A DNA stretch of 34,250 bases from an uncultured Oscillospiraceae bacterium (GCA_934597345.1 CAKTRJ010000025.1:1-34250); one strand, 5' to 3'; shown: positions 8,703 through 15,883, counted from the first letter of the stretch. The notes: generated by a model from the sequence alone, not told the origin. Numbers and translations are program-made.

Positions 8703-10432
8703 CTTTGACGATCGACAAGAAAGTGATCTCCGTGCCGGAGGGCACGACCATTCTGGAGGCCGCCAGGAGCGCCAATATCAGCATCCCCACCCTGTGCTAT
8801 CTCAAGGATGTCAACGAGATCGCCGCCTGCCGCATCTGTATGGTGGAGGTGGAGGGGCACGCGCGGCTGGTGCCCTCCTGCGACAACGCCGTGGTGGAGG
8901 GCATGGTGGTGCACACCAACTCGCCCCGAGTCCGTGAGGCACGGCGCGTGAACCTGCGGCTGATCCTCAGCCAGCATGAGAACTGCTGCACCAAGTGTAC
9001 CCGCAGCGGCAGCTGCAAGCTCCAGACACTGTGCAACGACTATAACCTGCTGGGTGACCACTACATCAAGGACCTGAAAAACATCCCCACCGATTTCTCC
9101 AACCCTGTGGTGCGCATCGAAAACCGCTGCATCCGCTGCATGCGGTGCATTCAGGTGTGCGAGAAGATCCAGACCATGAACATCTGGGATGTGGTGGGCA
9201 CCGGTACCCGCACCACCGTGGGCGTGGGCCGCTTCCACACGCTGGGCGAATCCGACTGCACCTTCTGCGGCCAGTGCATCACCCACTGTCCCGTGGGCGC
9301 TTTGCAGGAGCACGATGACACCGGCAAGGTGTGGGACGCGCTGGCGGATCCCAACAGGATCACCGTGGTGCAGATCGCGCCCGCCGTCCGGGCCGCGTGG
9401 GCGGAGTACTATCACCTTGACCCCAAGTTCGCCACTGCCAAGCGGATGGTGACGGCATTGAAGGAGATCGGCTTCGACTACGTGTTCGACACCAACTTTA
9501 CCGCCGACCTGACCATCATGGAGGAGGGCACGGAGTTTTTGCAGCGGTTCACCCACCGCGACCAGTACAAGTGGCCCATGTTCACCTCCTGCTGTCCCGG
9601 CTGGGTGCGGTTCGTGAAGGGCCAGTTCCCGGAATACACCACCAATCTGTCCACCGCCAAGTCCCCTCAGGCCATGTTCGGTGCGGTGGCCAAGAGCTAC
9701 TTTGCCGAAAAGCTGGGGGTGGATCCCCACAACATCTATGTGGTGTCCATCATGCCCTGCACCGCCAAGAAGGCGGAGCGGGCCATCCCCAACCTGAACA
9801 GTGCCTGCGGCGATCCGGACGTGGACGTGGTGCTGACCACCCGCGAGTTCGTCCGCATGCTGCGGGGCGAGCAGATCAACCCCGCCGTCATGGAGGAGAC
9901 GGAGTTCGACAGTCCTCTGGGCACCGGTACCGGCGCGGCGGTGATCTTCGGCGCCACCGGCGGCGTCATGGACGCGGCACTGCGCAGCGCCTACTTCATG
10001 GTCACCGGCCACAACCCCGATCCCGACTCCTTTACGGCGGTGCGGGGCATGGACGGCTGGAAGGAGGCCACCTTCGAGATCCCCGGCGCAGGCCGTGTCC
10101 GCGTGGCGGTGGTCAGCGGTCTGGGCAACACCCGCAGGCTGATGAACGCCCTGAAGGACGGCAAGGCCAGCTACGATTTTGTGGAGGTCATGGCCTGTCC
10201 CGGCGGCTGTGTCGGCGGCGGCGGACAGCCCATCCGGGACGGCGTGGAGCTGGCTCAGCCTCGCGGCGATATCCTGTGGAACATCGACAGGAACGCCCCC
10301 ATCCGGTTCTCCCACGAGAATCCCGAGGTGCGGGCGCTGTACAATCAGTATTTCCACAAGCCTCTCAGCCACCGCTCTCATGAGCTGCTGCATACCGATC
10401 TGACGGCGTGGAAAATGCCCACGGAGGAGTAA
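8696..10432 (+). CDS. [FeFe] hydrogenase catalytic subunit
   Basis: A 578-residue [FeFe] hydrogenase with all three H-cluster signatures: TSCCPGW (297-303), MPCTAKKAE (353-361) and EVMACPGGCVGGGGQP (497-512). The N-terminal part has a [2Fe-2S] domain (Cys34, 45, 48, 62), a His/Cys cluster site in HENCCTKCTRSGSC, and two [4Fe-4S] sites (Cys145/148/151/155 and Cys188/191/194/198). This is the modular layout of NuoG-like group A enzymes. ATG 8696 is used, with GAGGAGG upstream inside the end of the previous gene. It likely accepts or gives electrons through the flavoprotein. No HydC/NuoE-like subunit or HydEFG maturase is in the window, so this looks like a two-gene system rather than the trimeric bifurcating enzyme. 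Confidence 0.95.
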   Translation: MVTLTIDKKVISVPEGTTILEAARSANISIPTLCYLKDVNEIAACRICMVEVEGHARLVPSCDNAVVEGMVVHTNSPRVREARRVNLRLILSQHENCCTKCTRSGSCKLQTLCNDYNLLGDHYIKDLKNIPTDFSNPVVRIENRCIRCMRCIQVCEKIQTMNIWDVVGTGTRTTVGVGRFHTLGESDCTFCGQCITHCPVGALQEHDDTGKVWDALADPNRITVVQIAPAVRAAWAEYYHLDPKFATAKRMVTALKEIGFDYVFDTNFTADLTIMEEGTEFLQRFTHRDQYKWPMFTSCCPGWVRFVKGQFPEYTTNLSTAKSPQAMFGAVAKSYFAEKLGVDPHNIYVVSIMPCTAKKAERAIPNLNSACGDPDVDVVLTTREFVRMLRGEQINPAVMEETEFDSPLGTGTGAAVIFGATGGVMDAALRSAYFMVTGHNPDPDSFTAVRGMDGWKEATFEIPGAGRVRVAVVSGLGNTRRLMNALKDGKASYDFVEVMACPGGCVGGGGQPIRDGVELAQPRGDILWNIDRNAPIRFSHENPEVRALYNQYFHKPLSHRSHELLHTDLTAWKMPTEE

Positions 10433-10454
10433 GACAATTTTCGGAGGTGCGGGT

Positions 10455-10793
10455 ATGAGGAAGATACTGCTTCTGCTGGCGACGGCGACCCTGTGTATAC
10501 TGCTGCTGACAGGCTGCGGCAGTACGGAATGGACCATGTCAGACATCCAACTCTCGGCTCAGGACGCCGCGGCGGTGGACCGGTGTCTGAAGTCCAAGGA
10601 CTGGCAGGACGGCCTGACGGACTGCATCTCGGTGCGCCTCACCGACGGCAGCGGCAGGCGCGTTGACTACTGCGCCGACTGCGGCATCTTCAACGATCTG
10701 GGGGCCGGACGGCACCTGAAACTCAGCGACAGTTCCCGTGAGGACATGAACACCCGGCTGGGACAATATGTTGACCTTTGGGACAGAGGATAA
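10455..10793 (+). CDS. Small putative lipoprotein of unknown function
   Basis: A 112-residue protein with a signal peptide (MRK, then a leucine-rich core) and lipobox LLTGC, which would make Cys21 the lipidated residue at the outer face of the membrane. The mature part is about 90 residues, includes a CADC pair, and matches no family I recognise. ATG 10455 follows CGGAGG, 22 bp after the hydrogenase stop, so it could be co-transcribed. A strong terminator follows directly. A functional link to the hydrogenase is not supported beyond adjacency. Confidence 0.75.
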   Translation: MRKILLLLATATLCILLLTGCGSTEWTMSDIQLSAQDAAAVDRCLKSKDWQDGLTDCISVRLTDGSGRRVDYCADCGIFNDLGAGRHLKLSDSSREDMNTRLGQYVDLWDRG

Positions 10794-10795
10794 CA

Positions 10796-10829
10796 AAAAG
10801 TGCGGTACATGCTTGTGTACCGCACTTTT
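10796..10829. terminator. Bidirectional terminator
   Basis: Perfect 14-bp stem (AAAAGTGCGGTACA and its complement) with a 6-nt loop TGCTTG. It has A-tract and T-tract ends, so it serves both the lipoprotein gene (+) and the flavodoxin gene (-). Confidence 0.9.
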
Positions 10830-10842
10830 CCATATGTACCGA

Positions 10843-11262
10843 TCAACCGGCCAGCGTCTTGCCCATCTCGCGGCAGGCGTTCAGCGCCGCGTCGTCGGGG
10901 GCTTCGCAGCAGGTGACGCTCTCGCACACCAGATTCACACCGGCGCTGTCGCAGTCCTTTTCCCAGCTGCGCATCCACTCGCCGTCGCCCCAGCCGTAGG
11001 AGCCGAACAGCGCCACGCTCTTGCCGCTGAGACTGTTCTTGCAGTTGTCGAACATGGGCTGGAAGTCCACCTCCTCCAGCACCTCGCTGCCCATGGCGGG
11101 GCAGCCGAAGGCGATGGCGGAATAGCCGTTCAGGGAACCCACCTGATCGGGGGTCATCACGGTGACCTCCGCGCCGGCGGCCTTCATGCCCTCGGCCACG
11201 GCGTTGGCCATGGCCTCCGTGTTGCCGGTGCCGCTCCAATAGATCACAGCAGTCTTTTTCAT
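10843..11262 (-). CDS. Flavodoxin
   Basis: A 139-residue short-chain flavodoxin. The FMN phosphate loop SGTGNTEAMA follows the first beta strand (AVIYW), and the later loops FGCPAMGSE and FGSYGWGDGEW fit the isoalloxazine-binding positions. It carries single electrons in the cytoplasm, typically replacing ferredoxin when iron is short. ATG 11262 follows AAAGGA. It lies 35 bp downstream of the DUF3793 gene on the same strand, behind the palindromes at 11898-11996, so iron-responsive control is plausible. Confidence 0.92.
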   Translation of the reverse strand: MKKTAVIYWSGTGNTEAMANAVAEGMKAAGAEVTVMTPDQVGSLNGYSAIAFGCPAMGSEVLEEVDFQPMFDNCKNSLSGKSVALFGSYGWGDGEWMRSWEKDCDSAGVNLVCESVTCCEAPDDAALNACREMGKTLAG

Positions 11263-11297
11263 AATCGTTGTCCTTTCTTTTTTACGAATTTATTGTA

Positions 11298-11849
11298 TCA
11301 ACCCGCCACTGTCAGCTGCCCGATATCGGAACCGGAACGCCACAGGGCGCAGTAGATCTCCGTACATTTCCTGAACTGGTCAAACATCCGCCGTGCCTTT
11401 TCCACGTCGCCGTAGACCTTCCACAGCCCGGCGCACTTGAAGTCGCAGGCCCGGTGCTCGATAAAGCCCTTCACATCCTCCGGCGGATAGCTGAGGAACA
11501 GACCCACCTCGTGAGGGAACTCGCCGCTTTCCCGGAAACGGCGGATCAGCTTGGCCACGCACCGCTGGCAGCCGCCGCAGGGATAGCCCGCCTGCTGCAA
11601 GATGTCCTGCGCCGTCTCACTCTCCAGATCCCGCCGCAGCTCCGCCGGACGGTACAGGTACAGCAGCGCCTGCCGGCCCAGATAGCGGATGGGCAGCAGA
11701 CACAGCCCCTTGGGTACCAGCTGCCGGTTCAGCCGCCGGATGTCCGCCAGCAGCGACGCCCGGTCGTCACAGGGGCAGGGGAACAGGCTGCCGGTCTTGA
11801 TGCCCGCCAGCGTGGGCGCGCATTGCTTGATCAACAATTCTTCTGACAT
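11298..11849 (-). CDS. DUF3793 family protein
   Basis: A 183-residue protein recognised as DUF3793, a family of unknown function found in anaerobic Firmicutes. It has two cysteine groups, YPCGGCQRC near the middle and HRACDFKCAGLWKVYGD towards the C-terminus, which suggest metal or cluster binding. ATG 11849 is chosen over a start 17 codons upstream because AGAGGAGG stands just before it. It pairs with the downstream flavodoxin. Its biochemical function is unknown. Confidence 0.85.
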   Translation of the reverse strand: MSEELLIKQCAPTLAGIKTGSLFPCPCDDRASLLADIRRLNRQLVPKGLCLLPIRYLGRQALLYLYRPAELRRDLESETAQDILQQAGYPCGGCQRCVAKLIRRFRESGEFPHEVGLFLSYPPEDVKGFIEHRACDFKCAGLWKVYGDVEKARRMFDQFRKCTEIYCALWRSGSDIGQLTVAG

Positions 11850-11897
11850 ATGCGGCCTCCTCTCATGGCTAGTATGGTGGATCATGCGTCTGCTATA

Positions 11898-11923
11898 CAT
11901 TGGTTAGCGCAAGCTAACCGATG
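11898..11923. promoter_or_regulatory. Iron-box-like operator A before DUF3793/flavodoxin
   Basis: GGTTAGC-GCAA-GCTAACC (11902-11919), extended by outer CAT/ATG pairs to 26 bp with one mismatch per arm. The half-sites GGTTAG and CTAACC match those of DtxR/IdeR-type iron regulators, though the spacing is wider than the classical 19-bp site. It lies 50-75 bp upstream of the DUF3793 start. Confidence 0.55.
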
Positions 11924-11929
11924 GGACTT

Positions 11930-11962
11930 AAAAAAGCTGCCGCAGCTGGCAGATCTTTTTTT
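11930..11962. terminator. Terminator-like hairpin A
   Basis: An A-tract, the stem GCTGCC with GGCAG around the loop GCAGCT, and a T-tract; terminator-like on either strand. It stands between operators A and B and is a near copy of the hairpin at 12005-12034. Confidence 0.6.
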
Positions 11963-11978
11963 ACGAAGCTTTTACAAT

Positions 11979-11996
11979 GGTTAGCGATGGCTAACC
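11979..11996. promoter_or_regulatory. Iron-box-like operator B
   Basis: GGTTAGC-GATG-GCTAACC, the same half-sites and spacing as operator A, 60 bp further from the gene. It is part of a duplicated unit (terminator hairpin plus operator). Confidence 0.5.
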
Positions 11997-12004
11997 GGCA
12001 TCCC

Positions 12005-12034
12005 TTAAAAAAGCTGCCCACAGGCAGTTTTTTT
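12005..12034. terminator. Probable terminator of azlCD (hairpin B)
   Basis: The stem CTGCC-CACA-GGCAG is flanked by an A-tract and seven T residues, about 90 bp beyond the azlD stop on the minus strand. Confidence 0.75.
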
Positions 12035-12122
12035 AAGTTTCACCCACTGGAACTATGGGCAGTATAGCACAGGTCCCGCCGTTTGGCAAGCCCCTTTTTG
12101 AAAAAAATTTCCAGAATACAGA

Positions 12123-12458
12123 TCAGGCGAAAATAACCTGCACCAGCACCATGTACACCACCGTGCCTGCGCCGATGGACAGCAGCACGTTGCGCTTCCA
12201 CAGGTGCAGCGCCGTCACCACCGCCAAGGCGATCAGCTCCGGCAGGCCGTGGGGCGCGGCGGTGATGTCCACGTTCCGCAGGCAGTACACCACCAGCAGA
12301 CCCATCATGGCGGCGGGCAGGGTGCGGCCCAGATACTCCACCACCTTGGGGATGGGCTTATTGTCGGGGAACAGCAGGAAGGGGAGGAAGCGGGTGATGA
12401 TGGTGCCCAGCGTCACCGCACCCACGATGATAAGGGCCTGCGTCGTTGTCAATGTCAT
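12123..12458 (-). CDS. azlD: AzlD family branched-chain amino acid transport subunit
   Basis: A 111-residue hydrophobic protein with about four membrane segments and the family pattern TRFLPFLLFP near residue 22. It is the small partner of AzlC; AzlCD pairs export branched-chain amino acids or analogues. Its ATG overlaps the azlC stop by 4 bp, so the two are translationally coupled. The substrate here is inferred from the family. Confidence 0.9.
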   Translation of the reverse strand: MTLTTTQALIIVGAVTLGTIITRFLPFLLFPDNKPIPKVVEYLGRTLPAAMMGLLVVYCLRNVDITAAPHGLPELIALAVVTALHLWKRNVLLSIGAGTVVYMVLVQVIFA

Positions 12459-13147
12459 AGCTTTTTCCTCCCGATCAGCAATACGGCCAGTATCAGCACC
12501 ATGGCGGGGATCACCAGATTACCCGCGCCGAACACCGCCAGCGCCGCAGCGGAGCACACAAGGCCGATGACGCCGCTCATGCGGTTCTGAGGGTTCGTTA
12601 CCTGTTCGATAAACAGCACCACGAACAGGCCCGTCAGGGCGAAGTCCAGGCCGGTGGTGTCAAAGGTGATGAACCGGCCCGCCACCGCGCCCAGCACCGA
12701 GCCTGCCGCCCAGTAGCCGTAGTTCAGCAGCGATACCGCCAGATAGAAGTCCTTTCTCGGCACATCCGCGGGCGGCTCCACCGAGGAGACGATGGAGAAC
12801 GTCTCGTCGCTGAGGGTGTAGATCAATACGCCCTTGGCCGCGCCGAGACCCCGGTATCTGCCCAGCATGGACACGCCGTAAAACAGGTGCCGGGCGTTGA
12901 CCATCAGGCTCATCAGAAACGCCTGAATAGGGTCAAAGGCCGTGGTCAGCAGCGTGATGGCCACAAACTGCATGCTGCCGCAGTAGGCAAGGCAGCACAT
13001 CAGCAATACCCATGGTACGCCGTAGCCCTTGGTCTGCATCAGTACGCCGTAGGCGATGCCCAGCACCAGATACCCGGTCAGCACCGGGATGGTCTGGGGG
13101 AATGCGGTACGGATAGCGGCAAGGGCGGGATGCGGCTTTTTCTCCAT
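12455..13147 (-). CDS. azlC: AzlC family branched-chain amino acid exporter
   Basis: A 230-residue integral membrane protein of the AzlC/YgaZ family. The conserved core includes CGSMQFVAITLL, the loop NARHLFYGVSML, and TLSDETFSI. ATG 13147 follows GGAGGTGG; an upstream extension of 17 codons would cover the ribosome binding site and is rejected. It forms a two-gene operon with azlD under the promoter at 13198-13226. Confidence 0.93.
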   Translation of the reverse strand: MEKKPHPALAAIRTAFPQTIPVLTGYLVLGIAYGVLMQTKGYGVPWVLLMCCLAYCGSMQFVAITLLTTAFDPIQAFLMSLMVNARHLFYGVSMLGRYRGLGAAKGVLIYTLSDETFSIVSSVEPPADVPRKDFYLAVSLLNYGYWAAGSVLGAVAGRFITFDTTGLDFALTGLFVVLFIEQVTNPQNRMSGVIGLVCSAAALAVFGAGNLVIPAMVLILAVLLIGRKKL

Positions 13148-13197
13148 ACATCCACCTCCGGATAAAGAAGCTGTAAAGAAGATGTAAAGTGTTCTCA

Positions 13198-13226
13198 ATT
13201 ATATACAACACAGCGGGGAAAATCAA
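13198..13226 (-). promoter_or_regulatory. Promoter of azlCD
   Basis: Minus strand TTGATT (13226-13221), 17 bp, TATAAT (13203-13198): near-consensus and 50 bp from the azlC start. Confidence 0.7.
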
Positions 13227-13304
13227 GAAAAGTTTACAATTATCGCCTTGATTCCCTGTATGGGTATGGTATCGTGTAGGTACAGAGGAAAGGAGCGTGA
13301 TCCC

Positions 13305-13499
13305 ATGAAGAAGCTGCATAAGGTGGAGCAGGGCAAGATGCTCTGCGGTGTGTGCACCGGTATCGCCGCCTATTTCGACATCGATCCCACGCTGGTGCGT
13401 CTGGGCTGGGTGCTGTTCTCCCTGCTGGGCGGCAGCGGTATTCTGGCCTACATCATCTGCGCGCTGGTGATCCCGAACGACCCGGATAAGGTACAATAA
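13305..13499 (+). CDS. PspC domain membrane protein
   Basis: A 64-residue protein that is essentially one PspC domain: a short basic N-terminus, MLCGVCTGIAAYFDIDPTLVR, and a single hydrophobic segment (LGWVLFSLLGGSGILAYIICALVI). Stand-alone PspC proteins sit in the membrane and are linked to envelope stress in many bacteria; no psp partner is seen here. ATG 13305 follows AAAGGAG. A weak hairpin lies at 13513-13527, then the repeat element, then a stronger terminator. Confidence 0.88.
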   Translation: MKKLHKVEQGKMLCGVCTGIAAYFDIDPTLVRLGWVLFSLLGGSGILAYIICALVIPNDPDKVQ

Positions 13500-13549
13500 A
13501 AACAGAAAAGAGCACCCCAAGTGGGTGTCTAACTTGTCAAAAGGAAACC

Positions 13550-13712
13550 CAAAGGCTCCCCTGTGTAAGGGGAGCTGTCGCGGCGTATGCCGTGACTGAG
13601 GGGTTGTTTGCTCAAAAGTTGTTTTTTAACAAACCCTCCGGCGCTGCGCGCCACCTCAGCTGTGCACGCCCCAGTGTGCGCACTGGGGTGCCTTTACACA
13701 AGGGAGGCTTTG
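13550..13712 (-). repeat. MITE-like inverted repeat element, copy 2
   Basis: About 163 bp with terminal inverted repeats (starts CAAAGGCTCCCCTG, ends GGGAGGCTTTG). Read on the minus strand it follows copy 1 in order: the CAAAGCCTCCC end, AGGTGGCGCG..GCGCCGGAGGG, CCCTCAGTCAC, and the GCCTTTGG end. It differs by an internal hairpin segment at about 13664-13693 (CCCCAGTG-TGCG-CACTGGGG) and a longer centre. It is non-coding and separates the PspC gene from the terminator at 13737. Confidence 0.8.
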
Positions 13713-13736
13713 ATTTCTGCAAAATATTGACAGACT

Positions 13737-13759
13737 AAGCACCCGTTCAGGGTGCTTTT
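13737..13759 (+). terminator. Terminator before the aconitase X promoter
   Basis: AAGCACCC-GTTCA-GGGTGCTT followed by TT. It probably ends transcription from the PspC gene and insulates the next promoter, 8 bp away. Confidence 0.7.
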
Positions 13760-13766
13760 GTTTCGT

Positions 13767-13795
13767 TTGACAATCCCTGCGGGGACTGGTACAAT
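13767..13795 (+). promoter_or_regulatory. Promoter of the aconitase X operon
   Basis: TTGACA (13767-13772), 17 bp, TACAAT (13790-13795), 31 bp upstream of the ATG at 13826. Near-perfect housekeeping promoter. Confidence 0.8.
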
Positions 13796-13825
13796 AAACC
13801 TATCAAACAAAAAGGAAGTGATCCC

Positions 13826-15106
13826 ATGATCCTGACTCCTCAGCAGCAGGCGCTGCTTGACGGCGAAAAAGGCGAGGTCATGGCCAAGGTGGTCAAAACA
13901 CTGGTCATGTACGGCGACGCCTTCGGCGCGGAGCGGATGGTGCCCGTCACCAGCCAGTACGGCCATACGGTCATCAGCTTCGGCCTGGACGTGATGAAGC
14001 CGGTGTACGACCTGTATGACCAGCTGATCGCCGCCGGGCTGACCGATGGCCAGAGGTTTACCGCCGATCCCCGCCCGCTGGATGAAAACGTTCCCTCCGG
14101 CCTTCTGGAGGATGTGGTGTTCAAGAAGATCATGTATACCCAGCAGGAGCGGTATGAGCAGCAGCTGCGCAAGCTGGGCATCGTCAGCGACGACGCCTAT
14201 ACCTGCACCTGCTATATGGACGAGGTGGGCAACGTCCCCCGGAAGGGTGACGTGCTGACCTGGGCGGAATCCTCCGCCGTGGTATACGCCAACTCCGTAC
14301 TGGGCGCACGGTGCAACCGCAACTCCGGTATTCTGGAACTGATGGGCAGCATCGCGGGCTTCGTGCCGGAGTTCGGCCTGCTGACCGACGCAGGCCGCAA
14401 GGCCACATGGGTGGTGGAGGTGCGCTGTACCTCCTGTCCCGAGCCGCAGCTGCTGGGCAGCGCCATCGGCATGAAGGTCATGGAGGAGGTGCCCTACATC
14501 AAGGGCATGAACACCTGGCTGGGCGCCGAGCTGGATGACGGCGCGAAAACGTATCTGAAGGACTTCGGCGCGGCCACCGCCTCCAACGGCGCGGTGGGCC
14601 TGTACCACATCGCCGGACTGACCCCCGAGGCCAAGGAGCAGGGCGAGAGCCTGATCGCGGAGAACGCCAGGGTCTACGTCATCGACGACGCGGAGCTTCA
14701 GCGGGTGAAGGACAGCTATCCCGTCATGTGGAAGAATCCCCACGCCAAGCCGGAGCTGTGCTTCGTGGGCTGTCCCCACATGTCCCTGAAGCAGCTTCAC
14801 GACTGGACGGACGCGGTGGAGCAGAACCTGCGGCTGAACGGCCGGGACAAGGTGGCCGTTCCCATGGTGTTCACCGCCGCCCCCGCTGTGATCAAGGCGT
14901 TCGAGCAGGACACTGTCTACGCGGCGCGGCTACACAACATGGGCGTGGTGGTCAGCTACATCTGTCCGCTGATGTATATGAATAATCCGCTGTGCAAGAA
15001 GAAGGCGGTCATCACCTCATCCAACAAGCTGCGCACCTATACCAGCGCCCGGTACTATACCGAGCGGGAGATCCTGGACATCATCACCGGAAGGGAGGCC
15101 GACTGA
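13826..15106 (+). CDS. Aconitase X catalytic (large) subunit
   Basis: A 426-residue DUF521/aconitase X catalytic domain protein. Characterised family members are cis-3-hydroxy-L-proline dehydratase in bacteria and phosphomevalonate dehydratase in archaea; other subfamilies have no known substrate. Family landmarks are TWAESSAVVYANSVLGAR (residues 145-162), then CNRNSG, and FVGCPHMSLKQL (313-324). Cysteines at 126, 128, 163, 201, 204 and 316 include the likely cluster ligands. The small swivel subunit follows after 1 bp. Because no hydroxyproline genes are nearby, the substrate is left open. Confidence 0.9.
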   Translation: MILTPQQQALLDGEKGEVMAKVVKTLVMYGDAFGAERMVPVTSQYGHTVISFGLDVMKPVYDLYDQLIAAGLTDGQRFTADPRPLDENVPSGLLEDVVFKKIMYTQQERYEQQLRKLGIVSDDAYTCTCYMDEVGNVPRKGDVLTWAESSAVVYANSVLGARCNRNSGILELMGSIAGFVPEFGLLTDAGRKATWVVEVRCTSCPEPQLLGSAIGMKVMEEVPYIKGMNTWLGAELDDGAKTYLKDFGAATASNGAVGLYHIAGLTPEAKEQGESLIAENARVYVIDDAELQRVKDSYPVMWKNPHAKPELCFVGCPHMSLKQLHDWTDAVEQNLRLNGRDKVAVPMVFTAAPAVIKAFEQDTVYAARLHNMGVVVSYICPLMYMNNPLCKKKAVITSSNKLRTYTSARYYTEREILDIITGREAD

Positions 15107-15107
15107 T

Positions 15108-15548
15108 ATGAAGGAATTCAAGGGCCGCATCGTGGTGCCCGGCACCTGCCGGGCGGAAGCGCTGGTGAGCCATGGCGGCTTCAATACGTTGGCCAGCTAT
15201 CAGATGGCGCTGATGTTTGGTGACAAGAAGGTGAAGTGCGGCGACCAGAACAACGCCGACCTCTATAAGAAGCCCATGCTGGGCAAGGCCCTGTGCCTGC
15301 CCATGACCATCGGCTCCACCACCGGCGGCATGGTGCTGTTCACCGCCTGCGCCCTGGGCAAGCAGCCCGCCTGTATGCTGTTCTCCATGCCCATCGACTC
15401 GCTGGCCGCCAGCGGCGCGATCCTGGGAGACGTGTGGACCGACGGCAAGATGCCTGTGGTGGACAGCCTGGGCGAGGAATTTTTAGAATACGTCAAGACC
15501 GGCATGCAGGTGACGGTGGGCGAGGAAGGACTGGTGACCGTAGAATGA
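15108..15548 (+). CDS. Aconitase X swivel-domain (small) subunit
   Basis: A 146-residue DUF126 protein, the swivel domain that completes the aconitase X active site. The conserved GSTTGG loop lies near residue 69 with the family pattern around it, followed by PIDSLAASGAILGDVW. ATG 15108 is preceded by GGAAGG inside the large subunit gene. Its stop overlaps the start of the cysteine-rich gene by 4 bp (ATGA), so all three genes are coupled. Confidence 0.9.
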   Translation: MKEFKGRIVVPGTCRAEALVSHGGFNTLASYQMALMFGDKKVKCGDQNNADLYKKPMLGKALCLPMTIGSTTGGMVLFTACALGKQPACMLFSMPIDSLAASGAILGDVWTDGKMPVVDSLGEEFLEYVKTGMQVTVGEEGLVTVE

Positions 15549-15838
15549 GCGATAACGTATTTAACAAGAAACCCAGCGAGTGCCGCTATTCCTTTATGCA
15601 GCACAAGGAGTGCGAGTTTTTCCCCTGTCACGCTACCAACCACCCGGAGGATTTCAACTGCCTGTTCTGCTACTGTCCGCTGTATGCCCTGGGCAGTCAG
15701 TGCGGCGGCAATTTCAAGTGGCTGGAAAACGGCGTGAAGGACTGCTCGGCCTGCATGCTGCCCCATGGCCGCGGCAGCTATGAGTATATCATGGGTAAGT
15801 TCCCCCTGATCTCCGCCATGGCCAAACGCAACCGGTAA
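15545..15838 (+). CDS. Cysteine-rich small domain protein
   Basis: A 97-residue protein of the cysteine-rich small domain family (PF04071 type) with many cysteines in a compact pattern: CEFFPCH, FNCLFCYCPLY, CGG, and DCSACMLPHG. The pattern suggests metal or iron-sulfur binding. Function is unknown. The 4-bp overlap with the aconitase X small subunit and the shared terminator indicate one operon, so a role in cluster supply or as a partner of the dehydratase is a reasonable guess, not shown. Confidence 0.85.
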   Translation: MSDNVFNKKPSECRYSFMQHKECEFFPCHATNHPEDFNCLFCYCPLYALGSQCGGNFKWLENGVKDCSACMLPHGRGSYEYIMGKFPLISAMAKRNR

Positions 15839-15839
15839 C

Positions 15840-15877
15840 AACGAAAAGCCCTGACCCAATGGTCAGGGCTTTTCGTT
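15840..15877. terminator. Bidirectional terminator between aconitase X operon and EamA gene
   Basis: Perfect 17-bp stem (AACGAAAAGCCCTGACC) with loop CAAT; A- and T-tracts are within the stem ends. It serves convergent genes. Confidence 0.9.
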
Positions 15878-15883
15878 ATTCGA

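Noticed and set aside
6984..10546. Two long minus-strand open frames opposite the flavoprotein and hydrogenase genes
   Set aside because: Antisense shadows caused by high GC at third codon positions; the sense genes carry full cofactor and H-cluster motifs.
12204..12590. Plus-strand frame opposite azlD/azlC
   Set aside because: Histidine- and glutamine-rich antisense translation of a conserved membrane protein pair.
13509..13530. Hairpin CACCC-CAAGT-GGGTG right after the PspC gene as its terminator
   Set aside because: The stem is only five pairs and no T-tract follows on the plus strand; the hairpin at 13737-13759 is a better terminator.
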